Source: Pegoplata infirma
Lineage: Eukaryota; Arthropoda; Insecta; Diptera; Anthomyiidae
NCBI GenBank assembly: GCA_963921195.1
Contig: OY992536.1
Coordinates: forward strand, 237,496,023 to 237,560,022
Reading direction: 5' to 3'
Length of the DNA stretch: 64,000 bases
The position numbers and the translations under genes were made by a program. Of this stretch, positions 33,049 to 44,640 are shown in pieces. The notes beneath the pieces are model-generated. The model saw only the letters and a list, made by a program, of their open reading frames with translations, was not told the DNA's origin and ran no database searches. Numbering within the stretch: the stretch's first letter is position 1; each line of letters begins with the position of its first letter.

Positions 33049-36000
33049 CACTCAGAAAATTATTGCAGTTACTACATGACGGTCGTTTATGTAGTAAGTA
33101 GTAGCTGTTGTTTTTAACTATCATTTCGGTCGTTTTTGTATGAAAAAATCTCAAACAACTTTTTTTGTAGTAGTTTCAAAAAATAACTACAAAATATACA
33201 ACACTGTAGCAATAGTTGATTTATGTAGTTGTTTTTAGTTTTTTTCTAAAAACTCGTTTTTTTCTAGAAATTTTTATTCCAAACGAATGTGTCGAACGAG
33301 TTGGTCGTGCGGGATGCGGAAGGAATTATTTTTATACCAAATAAAAAATATCTAAATAAATTAAATTACAATTTATTAAATTTAATTATAACAAAAAATA
33401 TGTTTTTGGAAAAATATTCTTGAGCGAAAGAAAATAAGTGGATAAATGAGATAGCAAGTGTGTATAATATAGCGCTCACATAAGCGTGCGTAAAAACCAA
33501 TCGGAAAAAAACAAAAAAATTTTTGTCGGCTTGGTTGCCTGCGTGCCATCTTTCTTTTCTTTGTATACACAACAGAACAGGTACATACCTTTTGAAACAT
33601 TGCAAATTAATTATTTTTTTTTTATAAATCAATTCTACCAAAGCATTACTTTTTTTTTTTATTCCAGACAAATTTTGATCAGAAGCGGTGGAAATTTGAA
33701 ACAAACTATTAAAAAAACAAAGGTAAATACAATCAATTTATTTTGTTTAACATTTTATTAATATATATGTGGGTTTTTGTGTCAACTGACACAACTTTTG
33801 AAACCGATGTCTTCCGATCGGGATGAAATTTGCACCAAGGTTAGTCCTATTGGATAGTAGTTCAGACCACAATTTTTCAACAAGATCGGTCAAGAACTCT
33901 CTGAGTTAGAGGGGGTCGAAATTTGACATTTTGGCCAAAGAGGTGTTGATTCTCATCCATGTAACTTCTTACCTATTATTTTTAGCAAAATGTGTCCCAA
34001 AGAGTTTAGATAGCTATTTCTTCAGTCTTTCGAAAAAAAAATATAAAAAAAATAAAAAAAAAATTTTTTGATTTTTTTTCTTAAAAATCCAAAACTTTTT
34101 TGACTTTTTCCTCAAATTGGGCTTTTTTTTTTTTTTTTTTTTTTGATTCAAAAGAAAGCTTAGGTGATTTCCTTTAAGTGCTGTGGGGTCGCTTAGTGGG
34201 ATGCGAGTGGGATATCTCTGAAAATTTTATTTTTTTAACTTTGGAACACAAAAAACGGTTCTTCAATTTGCACTATTAGGCGTGGGATAGCTAACCAGTT
34301 TTCGGTTTCGATCCGCGATACCCTCTAATTTTTTTTTATGTTCGAAAAAGAAAGCACGAGCCAAAAAATGGGGGCGGTGGGGAGGGGCCACATGGCCCCT
34401 CATTGGGGTCAAAGTTGGGAGTAAAGAGGTAAAAATCCTCAAAAAGCCCCAAAACTCCCCTAGAAACGCCCCTGGAGGGGTGCAATGTGAGACCGACCTC
34501 CAATAATTTTCTGCCCCCAACATTTTGCTTGAACATACCTTACCCCTATTTCTACTTCCTAAGGGGGCTCCCATACAAAACATTTTTAAAAAATTTGATC
34601 CTACCGTTCTAACTTACCCTAAGGTGCCCCTAGTGGGGCCAAATGTATGACCGACCTCCATTATTTTATTAATTCCAACATTTTTTGCAAACATACCTAC
34701 AATGTATCTTTAACCCTTAAGGTGGTCCCCATACATTTCCTTTATTTTTTATAAATTTGTTTTATTAAACCAGCTCCTACCGCCCCTACCGTGCCTCCTA
34801 GAGAGGCAAAAATTACGACCAACCCCCATTATTTTTTAGTTACCAACATTTTTTCCGAACATCATAACACCCTATCTCCACTCCCTAAGGGGCTCCCATA
34901 CATTATAAAAACATGTATTTTTAAAAACTAATAAAAAAATAAAAAAAAATGTATGGGGACACCCTCAAGAGTTGAAAATAAAGGGTAGGTATATTCTAAG
35001 AAAATGTTGGAGTTGGAAAAATATTGGGGGTCGGTCATACATTTTACATCTCTAGGGGCACCCTATGAACAGTTAGAGCGGTAGGAGCAAATTGTATAAA
35101 AATATAATTTTGTATGGGAGCCCCCTTAGGAAGTGGAAATAGGGGTAAGGTATGTTCAAGAAAAATATTGGGGGCAGAAAATTATTGGAGGTCGGTCTCA
35201 CATTGCACCCCTCCAGGGGCGTTTCTAGGGGAGTTTTGCGGCTTTTTGAGGATTTTTACCTCTTTACGCCCAACTTTGACCCCAATGAGGGGCCATATGG
35301 CCCCTTCCCACCGCCCCCATTTTTTGGCTCGTGCTTTCTTTTTCGAACCTAAAAAAATTAGAGGGTATCGCGGATCGAAACCGAAAGCTGGTTAGCTATC
35401 CCACGCCTAATAATGCAAATTGAAGAACCGTTTTTTGTGTTCCGAAGTTAAAAAAAAAATTTTTTCATAGATATCCCACTCGCATCCCACTAAGCGACCC
35501 CACAGCTCTTAAAGGAAATCACCTAAGCTTTGTTTTGAATAAAAAAAAAAAAAAAAAAAGGCCCAATTTGAGGAAAAAGTCAAAAAAGTTTTGGATTTTA
35601 AAAAAAAAAATCAAAAATTTTTTTTTTATTTTTTTTATATTTTTTTTTCGAAAGACTGAAGAAATAGCTATCTAAACTCTTTGGGACAGATTTTGCTAAA
35701 AACATTAGGTAAAAAGTTACATGGATGAGAATCAATACCTCTTTGGCCAAAATGTCAAATTTCGACCCCCTCTAACTCAGAGAGTTCTTGACCGATCTCG
35801 TTGAAAAATTGTGTCTGAACTACTATCCAATAGGACTAACCTTGGTGCAAATTTCATCCCGATCGGAAGACATCGGTTTCAAAAGTTGTGTCAGTTGACA
35901 CGAAAACCCCCATATTTCTTCTTCTATAATTCCAGATAAATACACCAAAAAATTGTCATCATGTCGAAATTCTATACAACCAACTGAATTGTATTGCTTT

Positions 36001-36275
36001 TTAAATAAATAAATATCAATCATGTAAACGTTTAAGAAAAGTAAGAACCCCAACAAATTTTTAAATAAAATTTCAGGCAATTGTTGTAAAAACAACTGTA
36101 TTAAACAGTTTTGTAGTAGTTTTTACTACATTTTGTAGTTGAAAATCAATAGTTAAAAACAACAACATGTTCAGTTGTTTTTACCGTAATATGTAGTAGA
36201 CGCCTTTTCAACAACAAAATGTAGTCAAAACAACTGTCTTTTGTAGTTGATTTTACCGACATACTTTTTTGAGTG
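33049..36275. mobile_element. CACT-TIR element I3, TG duplication, carrying K
   Basis: The left end is CACTCAGAAAATTATTGCAG and the right end is ACATACTTTTTTGAGTG, flanked by TG at 33047-33048 and 36276-36277. Both subterminal zones have GTAGTTGTTTT/AACAACTACA words as in I1 and I2. With K removed it is about 1.1 kb, longer than I1 and I2, with a unique core (about 33290-33768 and 35916-36060) in which no gene is recognised. Confidence 0.6.
33769..35911. mobile_element. Type K foldback element, 2.1-kb near-perfect palindrome
   Basis: The ends are GTGGGTTTTTGTGTCAACTG and the inverse of GGGGGTTTTCGTGTCAACTG, flanked by ATAT (33765-33768; 35912-35915). The arms run about 33769-34765 and 34925-35911, with a ~160-bp centre. 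Both arms include AGTTAGAGGGGGTCGAAATT, a C-rich section (GGGGCCACATGGCCCC-like) and GACCGACCTCC modules resembling those in E. An open frame of about 85-105 codons exists in each arm (34263-34583 and 35114-35395), but the arms differ mainly by replacements. Confidence 0.75.
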
Positions 36276-38029
36276 TGTGATATTACCGCAGCGGACATCA
36301 CTGTGTACACTAATGCTTTCTGAATTTGTTGCTGCAAAAATCATATATTTTGAAGTAATGAACATATTTTAATTTTTTAAAAACATGTCAAACATAACTT
36401 CTTGTGGTTCAAATTAAGTTCATTCGCATGGTGATATTCTCCGATTTTGAAAATGTTATTGGATTCTTAATCAGTAAGGAATTTTCTATCAGAAGTTTTT
36501 ATTCATTTAGCAAATTCTTCTATGAAATTTTTGATTTTTGCATCGCCTTTGGGCAACGAACCCCACAGTACGGCAAAGTTTGAACAGGAAATTTCGTCGA
36601 ATTCGAAAAAAGTTATTTTTTGTGATAATACATAAAATGTGAATAAAGGGTAACAATTGAATTTTTTAATGTTTTTTGATACATTTTAATCATAATTTGA
36701 ATAATTGACAACTCTAGTATAAATACTTTTAATTTAACATTTTTACTTGTTTTGTGTATCAGTCAATCAGTGGTGGTATAGTGTAGGGTATCACCAAACA
36801 TTACATTTTTCTTTAAGTAACTTTTACCATATTCTGTCTATCTTTATTTGTATACTTATGTGTATATTTTTTTTCCTCAAACAAAAAAAAATTATAGTAA
36901 AACATGGTAAAAAGAGCAAGCTAAAAATACAAAGTTTTTCATTTCAAAATCTATAGTTTTATATGCATTTTCCTGTATCATCTGTATGTTTTTACTGATT
37001 GTGGTATAAAAGTTTTCTATTGCAAAAGAGTTAATCACACTTGTTATTTAGTTTGTTTAGTTGTGGTTTAATTTTTATTTTTTTTTTGTAATCATGTTAA
37101 GTTTTTAAAGATACATAAGTAATACAAGAAAAATAAAGTATAAAAAAATATAGTATAAAAAAATATATTTTAAAAAATAAAATAATAATTCTTAAAGGAT
37201 ATAGATATAAATCGATTTTTTTAAATCACTGAATTTTTAAAAGGAAAATAAAAACAATGTTGCGTTATCGAGATATTCGCGTTTTAAAATTTTTACACGA
37301 CAATATCTCGAAAAAGGAAAATGCTAGAAAATTTTGGATAGCAGTTTTGGAATCAGTCGGTCCTTTTTTTTGAAGCAACGTAAGAATATGTAACAGTGGA
37401 CCTCCAAAAGTGTTACAGTATTGGTTTTTTGACTTTTCAACAGCAAATACCTCAAAAACGGTATGTTCTAGAAAAATTTGAATGGCAGATTTGGAATCAG
37501 GGGAGCAAAATATATAAGAATTAGTTAAATATTTCACTGGGAGGTTTTTCTTGTCAAACAGTTTTATTATTTAGCAATATCTCGAAAACATATAGTTTGG
37601 CAAAAGTGGATTTCTAACGAAGTGCTGCTTCAGATGGTTAACTCTTTTCCAGTAGAAATTGAAATTCGCAGACGTCTATCTCTAGCGAGCTAAAGAGCTT
37701 GAAAAAAAAGATTTTTGTTGTATTTTGCACACAGATTCTCTATCATTTCATTCATAAAATCGAAAATATTCAAAAAACTCGTGGTGTTATTCTCGATTTT
37801 CGTTTGTAAAAAAAAAACCAAAAAAAAATTGCAAAATCTGTGTAACTTTGAGCAGCTGTATTTTATAAATTACTTGTCGCATTTAAACGATCAAAAGTGC
37901 ATACGAGAAGTGCAAACAGTTGCGAAAAAATACCACCAGAGGGAATTTTTTAAATTTTATTCCTTTCGGTCATTCCAAAAAAAGAATATCACCTTTATCA
38001 TCAAACAGCTTTAGAAAAAGGGTATTTTT
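36276..38029. other. No gene seen; ~110-bp degenerate repeats
   Basis: At about 37260-37640 three diverged copies of a unit recur, containing CAATATCTCGAAAA / CAAATACCTCAAAAACG and a GGAATCAG word. The rest is unrecognised AT-rich DNA. Confidence 0.4.
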
Positions 38030-39701
38030 CAATGTTGGCAATCGATACCTTTTCAATACCGTTATCCGTTTCAAAACCCTTTAAATTGAATACCGGTACC
38101 AATACCTATACCGAAACTCAGTTTTGGTATCGGATACCGGTATCCAAAAACCTTTTCCTTCGGTATCGGTACGTACCGGTATTGAAACGGTTTTCTTAAA
38201 AACCATGTTTAAAAAAAAAATTAACAGAAAATTTGAAAATTTTTTGGTTTTTGTAAATAAAAAATCGTACTCCAAATGCCCCACCGAAGTCTCATAAAAA
38301 TCAAAAAAATCTTTTGGCACCCACATCCTGAATTAAATAAAAATTTCAAAAAATCCATACTTCAACCGCGATGTGAGAGCAAAAGAAAATGATTGATTTT
38401 CAAGAAATTTTTATGGATTCATTTTGACTCCCAATAGAAACTTTCTGGACCCCTTTTGTATAGTATAGTTTTTTTGGGATTTTTATTTAATCCGTGATGT
38501 GGGTGTCCAAGGATTTTTTTGATATTTACAGGACTTCGGGGATGGCATTTGGAATACTAGCAAGAGGTTTTCCACCATAGCATAATTTTTTGAAGTGGCT
38601 TAACTCGTAGAAATCGTCCATAAAGGTCCCGTAATTCGTGAAAAAAAATTGTTTGCAATATTTTTGAATGTGATCTTGTCTAGACAAGGAATATCAATTT
38701 TTCCAAATAGATAACACCAACAAAAAAACTTGGTTGCCAAGAAATAAGATAAAATATGTAATTTGTTGGGGTTCTTACTTTAACCGCGATGCGGGAGGGA
38801 AATATATTTTATGGAAACATTTTGACACCCAATAGAAACTTATTGGACCCTTTTCAGCTCAAAAAAAAGAAAGGTGAAATCTATACGGCCTTATATTTAT
38901 GTACTTAAGACATAGGAAAATGTCCAGCAAAAGCGGTCCAGTGCTTCAAAAATTATGAGCAAAAGATTGAATTTCGGCAACGGTTTTTAGTGAATTTTCG
39001 AGATAAAAAACACGCTAACTTTCGAAAGGCATTCCTGAATATGCTGAAGCTTGGTATATATATTTCCCGTTCCCCTGGCCTGGTTTGTATTGAATTTCAG
39101 CCAAATCGGTACAGTGGTTCAAAAGTTATTAAGAAAACCGTGAATTTCAGATTGGTTTTACCTTAAATTCACTTGTTGAAAAAACCGTTAAACCAGCTTT
39201 AAAAAAATTGATGAGTCAGGAAAATATTTTACAAAGTATTCTTGTCACTAACAAAAATTTTTGTACTAAAACAAAAAAAACTTACACTCGAAAAAAAATT
39301 TACACTCAAAAAAAAAAATGTTCCCAATTTTTTTTTTTTCAAAAATGACTAAAAAAAATTTTTTACTCAAAATAAAATACTTCTAATCAAAATTGTTAAT
39401 TTTATTCACGTTAGAAAATTAACTATCAATTTAGAAAGCCATTGTGGAGGGTGTTGATGGATTCGTCCAAGTCTAATTTAACTTTACTACTTGTTTTTAC
39501 AAATTTTTTAAAAGTTTTTATACGTTTTTTTTATTTTTTTAGCATTTTTTCGATAATACCGGTACGTACCGGTATTGACGTTTCGGTATAGGTAATACCG
39601 TAACCGATTCAACTGAAATACCATAACCGATACCGAAATAAATAAAATAACGATACCAATACCGATATCGATACCGTTATTCGTTTCGATTGCCAACCTT
39701 G
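38030..39701. mobile_element. hAT-like element R with 8-bp duplication, carrying INE-B
   Basis: TIR CAATGTTGGCAATCGATACC at the left and the inverse of CAAGGTTGGCAATCGAAACG at the right. GTATTTTT is duplicated at 38022-38029 and 39702-39709. Subterminal arrays of GGTATCGGTA/TACCGGTATT lie at 38040-38190 and 39555-39680. CAAGGTTGGCAA-type ends with 8-bp duplications are characteristic of hAT elements. An INE-B piece sits inside at about 38905-39496. No transposase was recognised. Confidence 0.75.
38905..39496 (-). mobile_element. INE-B 5' half inside R
   Basis: Minus-strand reading gives the INE-B 5' end (AACAAGTAGTAAAGTTAAATT, then ACCCTCCACAATGG), the ACACTC/GAGTGTAA A-rich zone and the segment with GCTTCAGCATATTC and CCACTG. 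The GGAC microsatellite and 3' end are absent. Confidence 0.65.
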
Positions 39702-39879
39702 GTATTTTTTGACCTGGTGTCTTAAAATTTTTCGGATTTTTATAATCGAAATTGAAATTAAAAGCTTAAGACCTCTACTTTAAACATATAAGTTAAAAAA
39801 AATTGTGTCATAAAAAATGCATCCTAAATGCAAATGCATTTTTGGGATGTATTTTCGTCAACTTTTACCCCTTTTGATT

Positions 39880-39974
39880 TTTTATATCCTCTAACCACAG
39901 TATGGGGGTATACTCACTTTTTCATTCCGTGTGTAACGCATCGAAATATCGGTCGGGGACCCTATAATGTATAT
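39880..39974 (-). mobile_element. INE-A fragment, 3' part, split by E4
   Basis: On the minus strand: the ATATACATTATAGGGTC-like block, CGATATTTCGATGCGTTACA, GTGAGTATACCCCCATACTG and GAGGATATAAA. It stops at ATAT, where E4 begins. The remaining 5'-ward part resumes at 42306-42593. Confidence 0.7.
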
Positions 39975-42305
39975 GGGGCATTCCATGTGAAATCGGACAC
40001 TTTGAACATTTTTTTTTTTAGATTTTTCCAACAGTTTTTAGTACCCTTCGAAAACTCCTTCGTGATAAGTTTTCAGATTTTTTTGAAGACCCGTTCAAAA
40101 GATATCGAATTTTTAAAAATTTGGTAGTTTGTTCCTTTACTCAAACTTCTTTTACTCATAACTTCTTCAATAATGGTCCAAATTGCAAATTTTTTTTTTA
40201 AATTTTTGATTTTTACGTAGTTTTTAAAAAAATCCAGAAAATTTCTTAAAAGTGCTCTAGTATGCGATTTTTAAGTTTTAAAATTTAAATCTCATTTTTG
40301 AAAATGTATGTATTCTTTGATTTTTTTGATTTTTTTTGTGTACAACTTCTATCGATTCTACAAATTTTTTGCCCAGCAAGATCGTGGGATAATGATTATT
40401 ACTATTTTTTAAATTTTTTGAAAAAATTTTATTGTTATATTTCCAATCTTAAAATCATTTCTACTGCTCCAATGGTGCGTCATAGAGGGGTCATTTCCAA
40501 GACCGACCCCCATTTATTTTACGCCTTAACATTTCTTCGAAACAAACTAATCCCTATCTCCAATTTCTAATGGGGCTCCCACACAAAATGACATTTTTTA
40601 AAATTTGCTCCAACCACTCTAACTGCCCTAATAGTGCCCTTAGAGCAATCTAATGTATGACCGACCCACAATATTTTTTAGTCCAAACATTTTCTCTGAA
40701 CACACCTACCCTCTATCTTTAACTATCAAGGCGGTCCCCGTATAATTTTTTTTTTTTTTTTAATTTGTTTTATTTAATCATCTTCTACCGGTCCAATGGT
40801 GCGTCCGAGAGGGGTCATTAGTAAGACCAACTCCCATTTATTTTTACCCTCTAAAATTTTTGTAAAACATACTTAAGCCCTATCTCCACTCCCCAAGCGG
40901 GCTCCCATACAAATTACAGTTGGAGCTAATTTTATAAAAATGTAATTTTGAATGGAAGCCCACTTAGGAGTGGAGATAGGGCGTAGCTATGTTATAAAAA
41001 AATGTTATAGGGTAAAAATAGATGGGGTCGGTCTCACAACGACCCATCTCGGACGCACCATTGGACCGGTAGAAGCTGATTAAATAAAACAAATTTACAA
41101 AAATTAAAAAAATTGTATTGGGACCGCCTTAACAGTTAAAAATAGAGGGTAGGTGTGTTCAGAGAAAATGTTTGGACTAAAAAAATATTGTGGGTCGGTC
41201 ATACATTTTAAGATCTAAGGGCACTATTAGGGCAGTTAGAGCGGTTGGAGCAAATTTTAAAAAATGTCGTTTTGTGTGGGAGCCCCCTTAGAAAATGGAG
41301 ATAGGGTATTAGTATGTTCCAAAGAAATGTTAAGACGTAAAAATTAATGGGGGTCGGTCTTATAAATGACCCCTCTATGACGCACCATTGGAGCAGTAAA
41401 AATGATTTTAAGATTGGAAGATTACAATAAATTTTTTTAAAAAAATTTAAAAAAAATAGTAATAATTAGAGATGGGCACATGAGTGAGAGTGCGTGAGTC
41501 GAATTTTTTCCGTGATTTAATTTAAATTTATATTTCCTTTCGTACCAAAAAAAGCAACAAAAAAATTTACAATTTGGCTTAACTTAAGATTTCGTTCCGA
41601 AAAAAGCAAAAAATGTTAAATTTCGCTGATCCTTAAATTTTGCTGAAAATTTTAAAAGATTTTTGAAATTATAGTTTTTCAAATTTTTTTTTTGTATAAA
41701 TAAGAGTTTAGTGAGTTTGAGTCAACGTGAGTGTGAGCGAAGCTTGCGTGAGTGCACGTGAGTGTGAGTTGTTTTAAATTTACTCACATGATTGTAAGTG
41801 AGTGTGAGTAGAAAAAATATCCTCGTGAGTGAGTGTGCGAGATTGAAAAATTCCTGTCGTGAGCGTGAGTGAGTGTGAGTCGAAAATCACTCACGCGCCC
41901 ATCTCTTGTAATAATCGTTATTCCACGATCCTCCTGGGCAAAAAATTTGTAGAATCGATAGAAGTTTTACACAAAAAAATTTCAAAAAAATCGAAGAGTA
42001 CAAACATTTTCAAAAATGAGATTTAAATTTTAAAACTTAAAAATCGCATACTAGAGCGCTTTTAAGAGTTTTTTGGGATTTTTTTGTTTTTTAAGTACGT
42101 AAAAAAACAAAAATTTTGAAGAAAAAAAAAATTGAAATTTGAACTATTATTGAAGAAGTTATGAGTAAAAGAAGTTTGAGGAAAGGACCAAACTACCAAT
42201 TTTTAAAAATTCGATATCTTTTGAGCGGGTCATTAAAAAAATCTGAAAATTTTCCACGAAGGAGTTTTCGAAGGGTACTAAAAACTGTAAACAAATTGGG
42301 AAAAT
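39975..42305. mobile_element. Type E foldback element E4, right terminus deleted, carrying L4
   Basis: It starts GGGGCATTCCATGTGAAATC at 39975, directly after ATAT of an INE-A copy. Arms and GACCGACCC modules match E2. Its right end breaks at AACAAATTGGGAAAATC (42305), about 40 bp short of a normal terminus, where INE-A GTCCGTCC sequence begins. L4 is nested at 41467-41907. It is non-coding. Confidence 0.7.
41467..41907. mobile_element. hAT-like element L4 with perfect 8-bp duplication
   Basis: It starts TAGAGATGGGCACATGAGTG and ends CACGCGCCCATCTCTT. GTAATAAT is duplicated at 41459-41466 and 41908-41915. Other E copies show the uninterrupted ATAGTAATAATCGTTAT. Subterminal GTGAGTG arrays are as in L1 and L2. 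Confidence 0.8.
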
Positions 42306-42593
42306 CCGTCCGTCCGTCCGTCTGTCCGTCTGTAGTTTACACGATACAGTCCAAAATAAAAGAGCTAGACTCCCGACATTTGGCTCGTATATGTCCTATG
42401 TTCCTAGGCAGGTTAAGTTCGTAAATGAGCAAAAGCGGACCAGGAGGAAAAAACCCACCTCTGAAAAATATAATTTTTTTACATGATTTTTTGTGTTTTT
42501 GTTTAACAAATGCAACATTTTTACGCTACAAGAAGTTCAAAGTCCTGCATTTGGACCCTGAGAATTAGAAAATATCGTTTTTTTTGGTCCGCC
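42306..42593 (-). mobile_element. INE-A fragment, middle part
   Basis: GTCCGTCCGTCCGTCTGTCC, then CACGATACAGTCCAAAATAA and GACCAGGAGGAAAA continue an INE-A copy on the minus strand, ending within the GGTCCGCCCC region. The CATCGCTAGA and ATATATACTTTATGG blocks between this and 39974 are missing, so the E4 right junction includes a deletion. Confidence 0.65.
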
Positions 42594-42734
42594 CCACCAT
42601 TTCAAAATAGATAACACCGACAAAAAAATTTGTTACCTAGAAATAAGATAAAATGTGTAATTTTTTGCAGTTTTTACTTTGACCGCTATGAGTGAGTGTA
42701 AGGAAATTTTTGATTTTCACGAAAATTTTATGAA

Positions 42735-43085
42735 GTTATTACACAGAAAATAAAATCGTCAAATTTAAATCAACAAACATCAATTGTGAATCAAGCAAAC
42801 ATTTAGTAAAAATGGCAGCCTGTTAGTCCATAATACAAAACTTTCATTTTGTTTTCAACAAACTCAGTCAAGTAATTTTATGTCGAAATTCTTTTATCAT
42901 GTCAACAAATAGTGTTTGTTAAATTTCTTTGTAAAAAAAAATCATCTGTCAGATCAACAAATTGTGTTTGTTGTTGTTGAATTTATTTGTTGAAAAAAAA
43001 AAAAAATTAAGATTTTCTACTTTTTTCAGAACAACAAATTGTGTTTATGTTTGTTAAATTTCTTTGTTGAAAAAAAAGTAAAAAT
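42735..43085. repeat. X repeat: AACAAATTGTGTTTGTTGAA tandem units
   Basis: Diverged units of roughly 80-90 bp contain AGATCAACAAATTGTGTTTG and AATTTCTTTGTTGAAAAAA. The zone begins near ACACAGAAAATAAAATCG. The same units recur at 47990-48457, which ends TTTTTTTCTGTGTAC, suggesting an ACACAGAAAA terminus, and at 63836-64000. Confidence 0.5.
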
Positions 43086-43475
43086 CGATGCGGCCTACTG
43101 TGCATTGGTTATTCCCGAATTTAATTGTTTGTAGTTATTTATTTGAAACTTAATTTGTAATTGAATTTTTTAAATATTTTTTTTTAATTAACCAATCGCT
43201 TAATCATTTGCAAAAACTAAAAATTTAAAACTATGAGTTTTTTTTTGCATAGTTTTAGGTGCCAGCACCAGCAGTTTAAAAACACAATTGTATTTCAACA
43301 ATAAACTCAAACTACCATTATAAATAAATTGCTATAAATTAGTCTGCAAAGTTGCTAAAACTGTTGCTATTGATTTTTTTATATACAAATATTTTACTTA
43401 TTATTTCACTTGTTCATTTAGTTAAAATTGTTTTAATAATAACAATAAATAAATGGAAAAATTTAAGCTTTACAT
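43086..43475. other. No gene seen
   Basis: AT-rich sequence between the X repeat and the S element. No feature was recognised. An open frame at 43352-43645 runs into the S element and is not supported. Confidence 0.35.
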
Positions 43476-43996
43476 TAGTGCCCCCCATTTCCCGGTTCTC
43501 GGTATTCCCGGGAATACCGGTATTCCGGTTTCCCGGTTATGGATATATTCCCGGGAATACCGGTATTCCCGGTTCTGATGCTGGTACCGGTCCTCAAAAA
43601 ATAAAAAAATACTATACCATAAAATATTTAAATTACACCATTTAATCACTATTTCATAAATATTTAGTTGTATTTGTAAAATGATTTAAAAATTGTGTAA
43701 CTATATTTTTCTTAAATTCATAAAAAAAATGGAAATGGTGTTTTCAATGTGTTTTGTATTTTTTTTTTTTTGGTAAAAGCGAAGAAAAAATTTTAATTCT
43801 TCACAATTTTACAAAATATACATACCGGTAGTCCCGGGAAAACCGGTAATACCGTCACAACCGGAACCGGGAATACCGGTATTCCCGGGAATACCGGGAA
43901 TAATTCAAGAACCGGGAAACCGGTACCATTTCCCGGGAATACCGAGAACCGGGAATACCGGTATTCCCGGTACTACGGTACTGACCGTAGGCACTA
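43476..43996. mobile_element. hAT-like element S with perfect 8-bp duplication
   Basis: The ends are TAGTGCC and GGCACTA, with CTTTACAT duplicated at 43468-43475 and 43997-44004. Both ends are dense arrays of CCCGGGAATACCGGTATT around a short AT-rich core. The 521-bp body has no coding capacity. The 8-bp duplication and TAGTGCC terminus indicate a non-autonomous hAT-like element. Confidence 0.8.
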
Positions 43997-44004
43997 CTTT
44001 ACAT

Positions 44005-44640
44005 ACAAATAAAAATAATGTGAAACATTAAAATAAGGAAATGGTTTTGAAAAGTTGAGCATTTAGTTTTGGGGAGTTATTGGTAGGAGTATTAATATAG
44101 TCTCCAAATATAACTGTAAGAAAAAGAAAAAAAAAATATACTGACAAAATTTCTAGTTCTGCGATATAACTTGTTGAGGAATTTTTTATACTTTTATGAA
44201 AACAACGACCGGTTTTTTTAAAAAAAAAATAGTGTAAAGTTTTGTCATAAATAGTTTTTTAATCCAGAACAGAAAAGGTAAAGGTATAATTGGTATTGAA
44301 AACAATCATTAATTCAATTATAGCAAGTGTCTCCGAAAATAAACTGCAAATCCCATCATTTGTGTATGCAAATACAGATCGTGTTTGTAACCTTTGCGAA
44401 AATTTTGTTAGATATGTAACAGTAGACTGGCATTTTTCTGCATAGCAAAATTTTTTCTTCTCCGATTTTCAAAGTCCGGGCATTTTTTTATTCTACTAGG
44501 CCCAAACCTCATGTGGTATCAATTTGAGGCCAATCGGATTAAATTAACCCGTGGCACCCAGCGGTCAAAGTTTTGGATTTTTAAAAAATTAAAAAAAAAA
44601 TAAATAAAAAATAAAAAAAAATTTAAAATCGGTCAAACTG
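44005..44640. other. No gene seen
   Basis: AT-rich DNA. From about 44460 it carries the first AACCCGTGGCACCC-type words of the adjoining inverted repeat. Confidence 0.35.

Noticed and set aside
34263..35395. Similar ~85-105-codon frames in the two arms of K
   Set aside because: They are mirror copies in a palindrome. The arms differ mostly by replacement changes and the frame has no start context or known domain.
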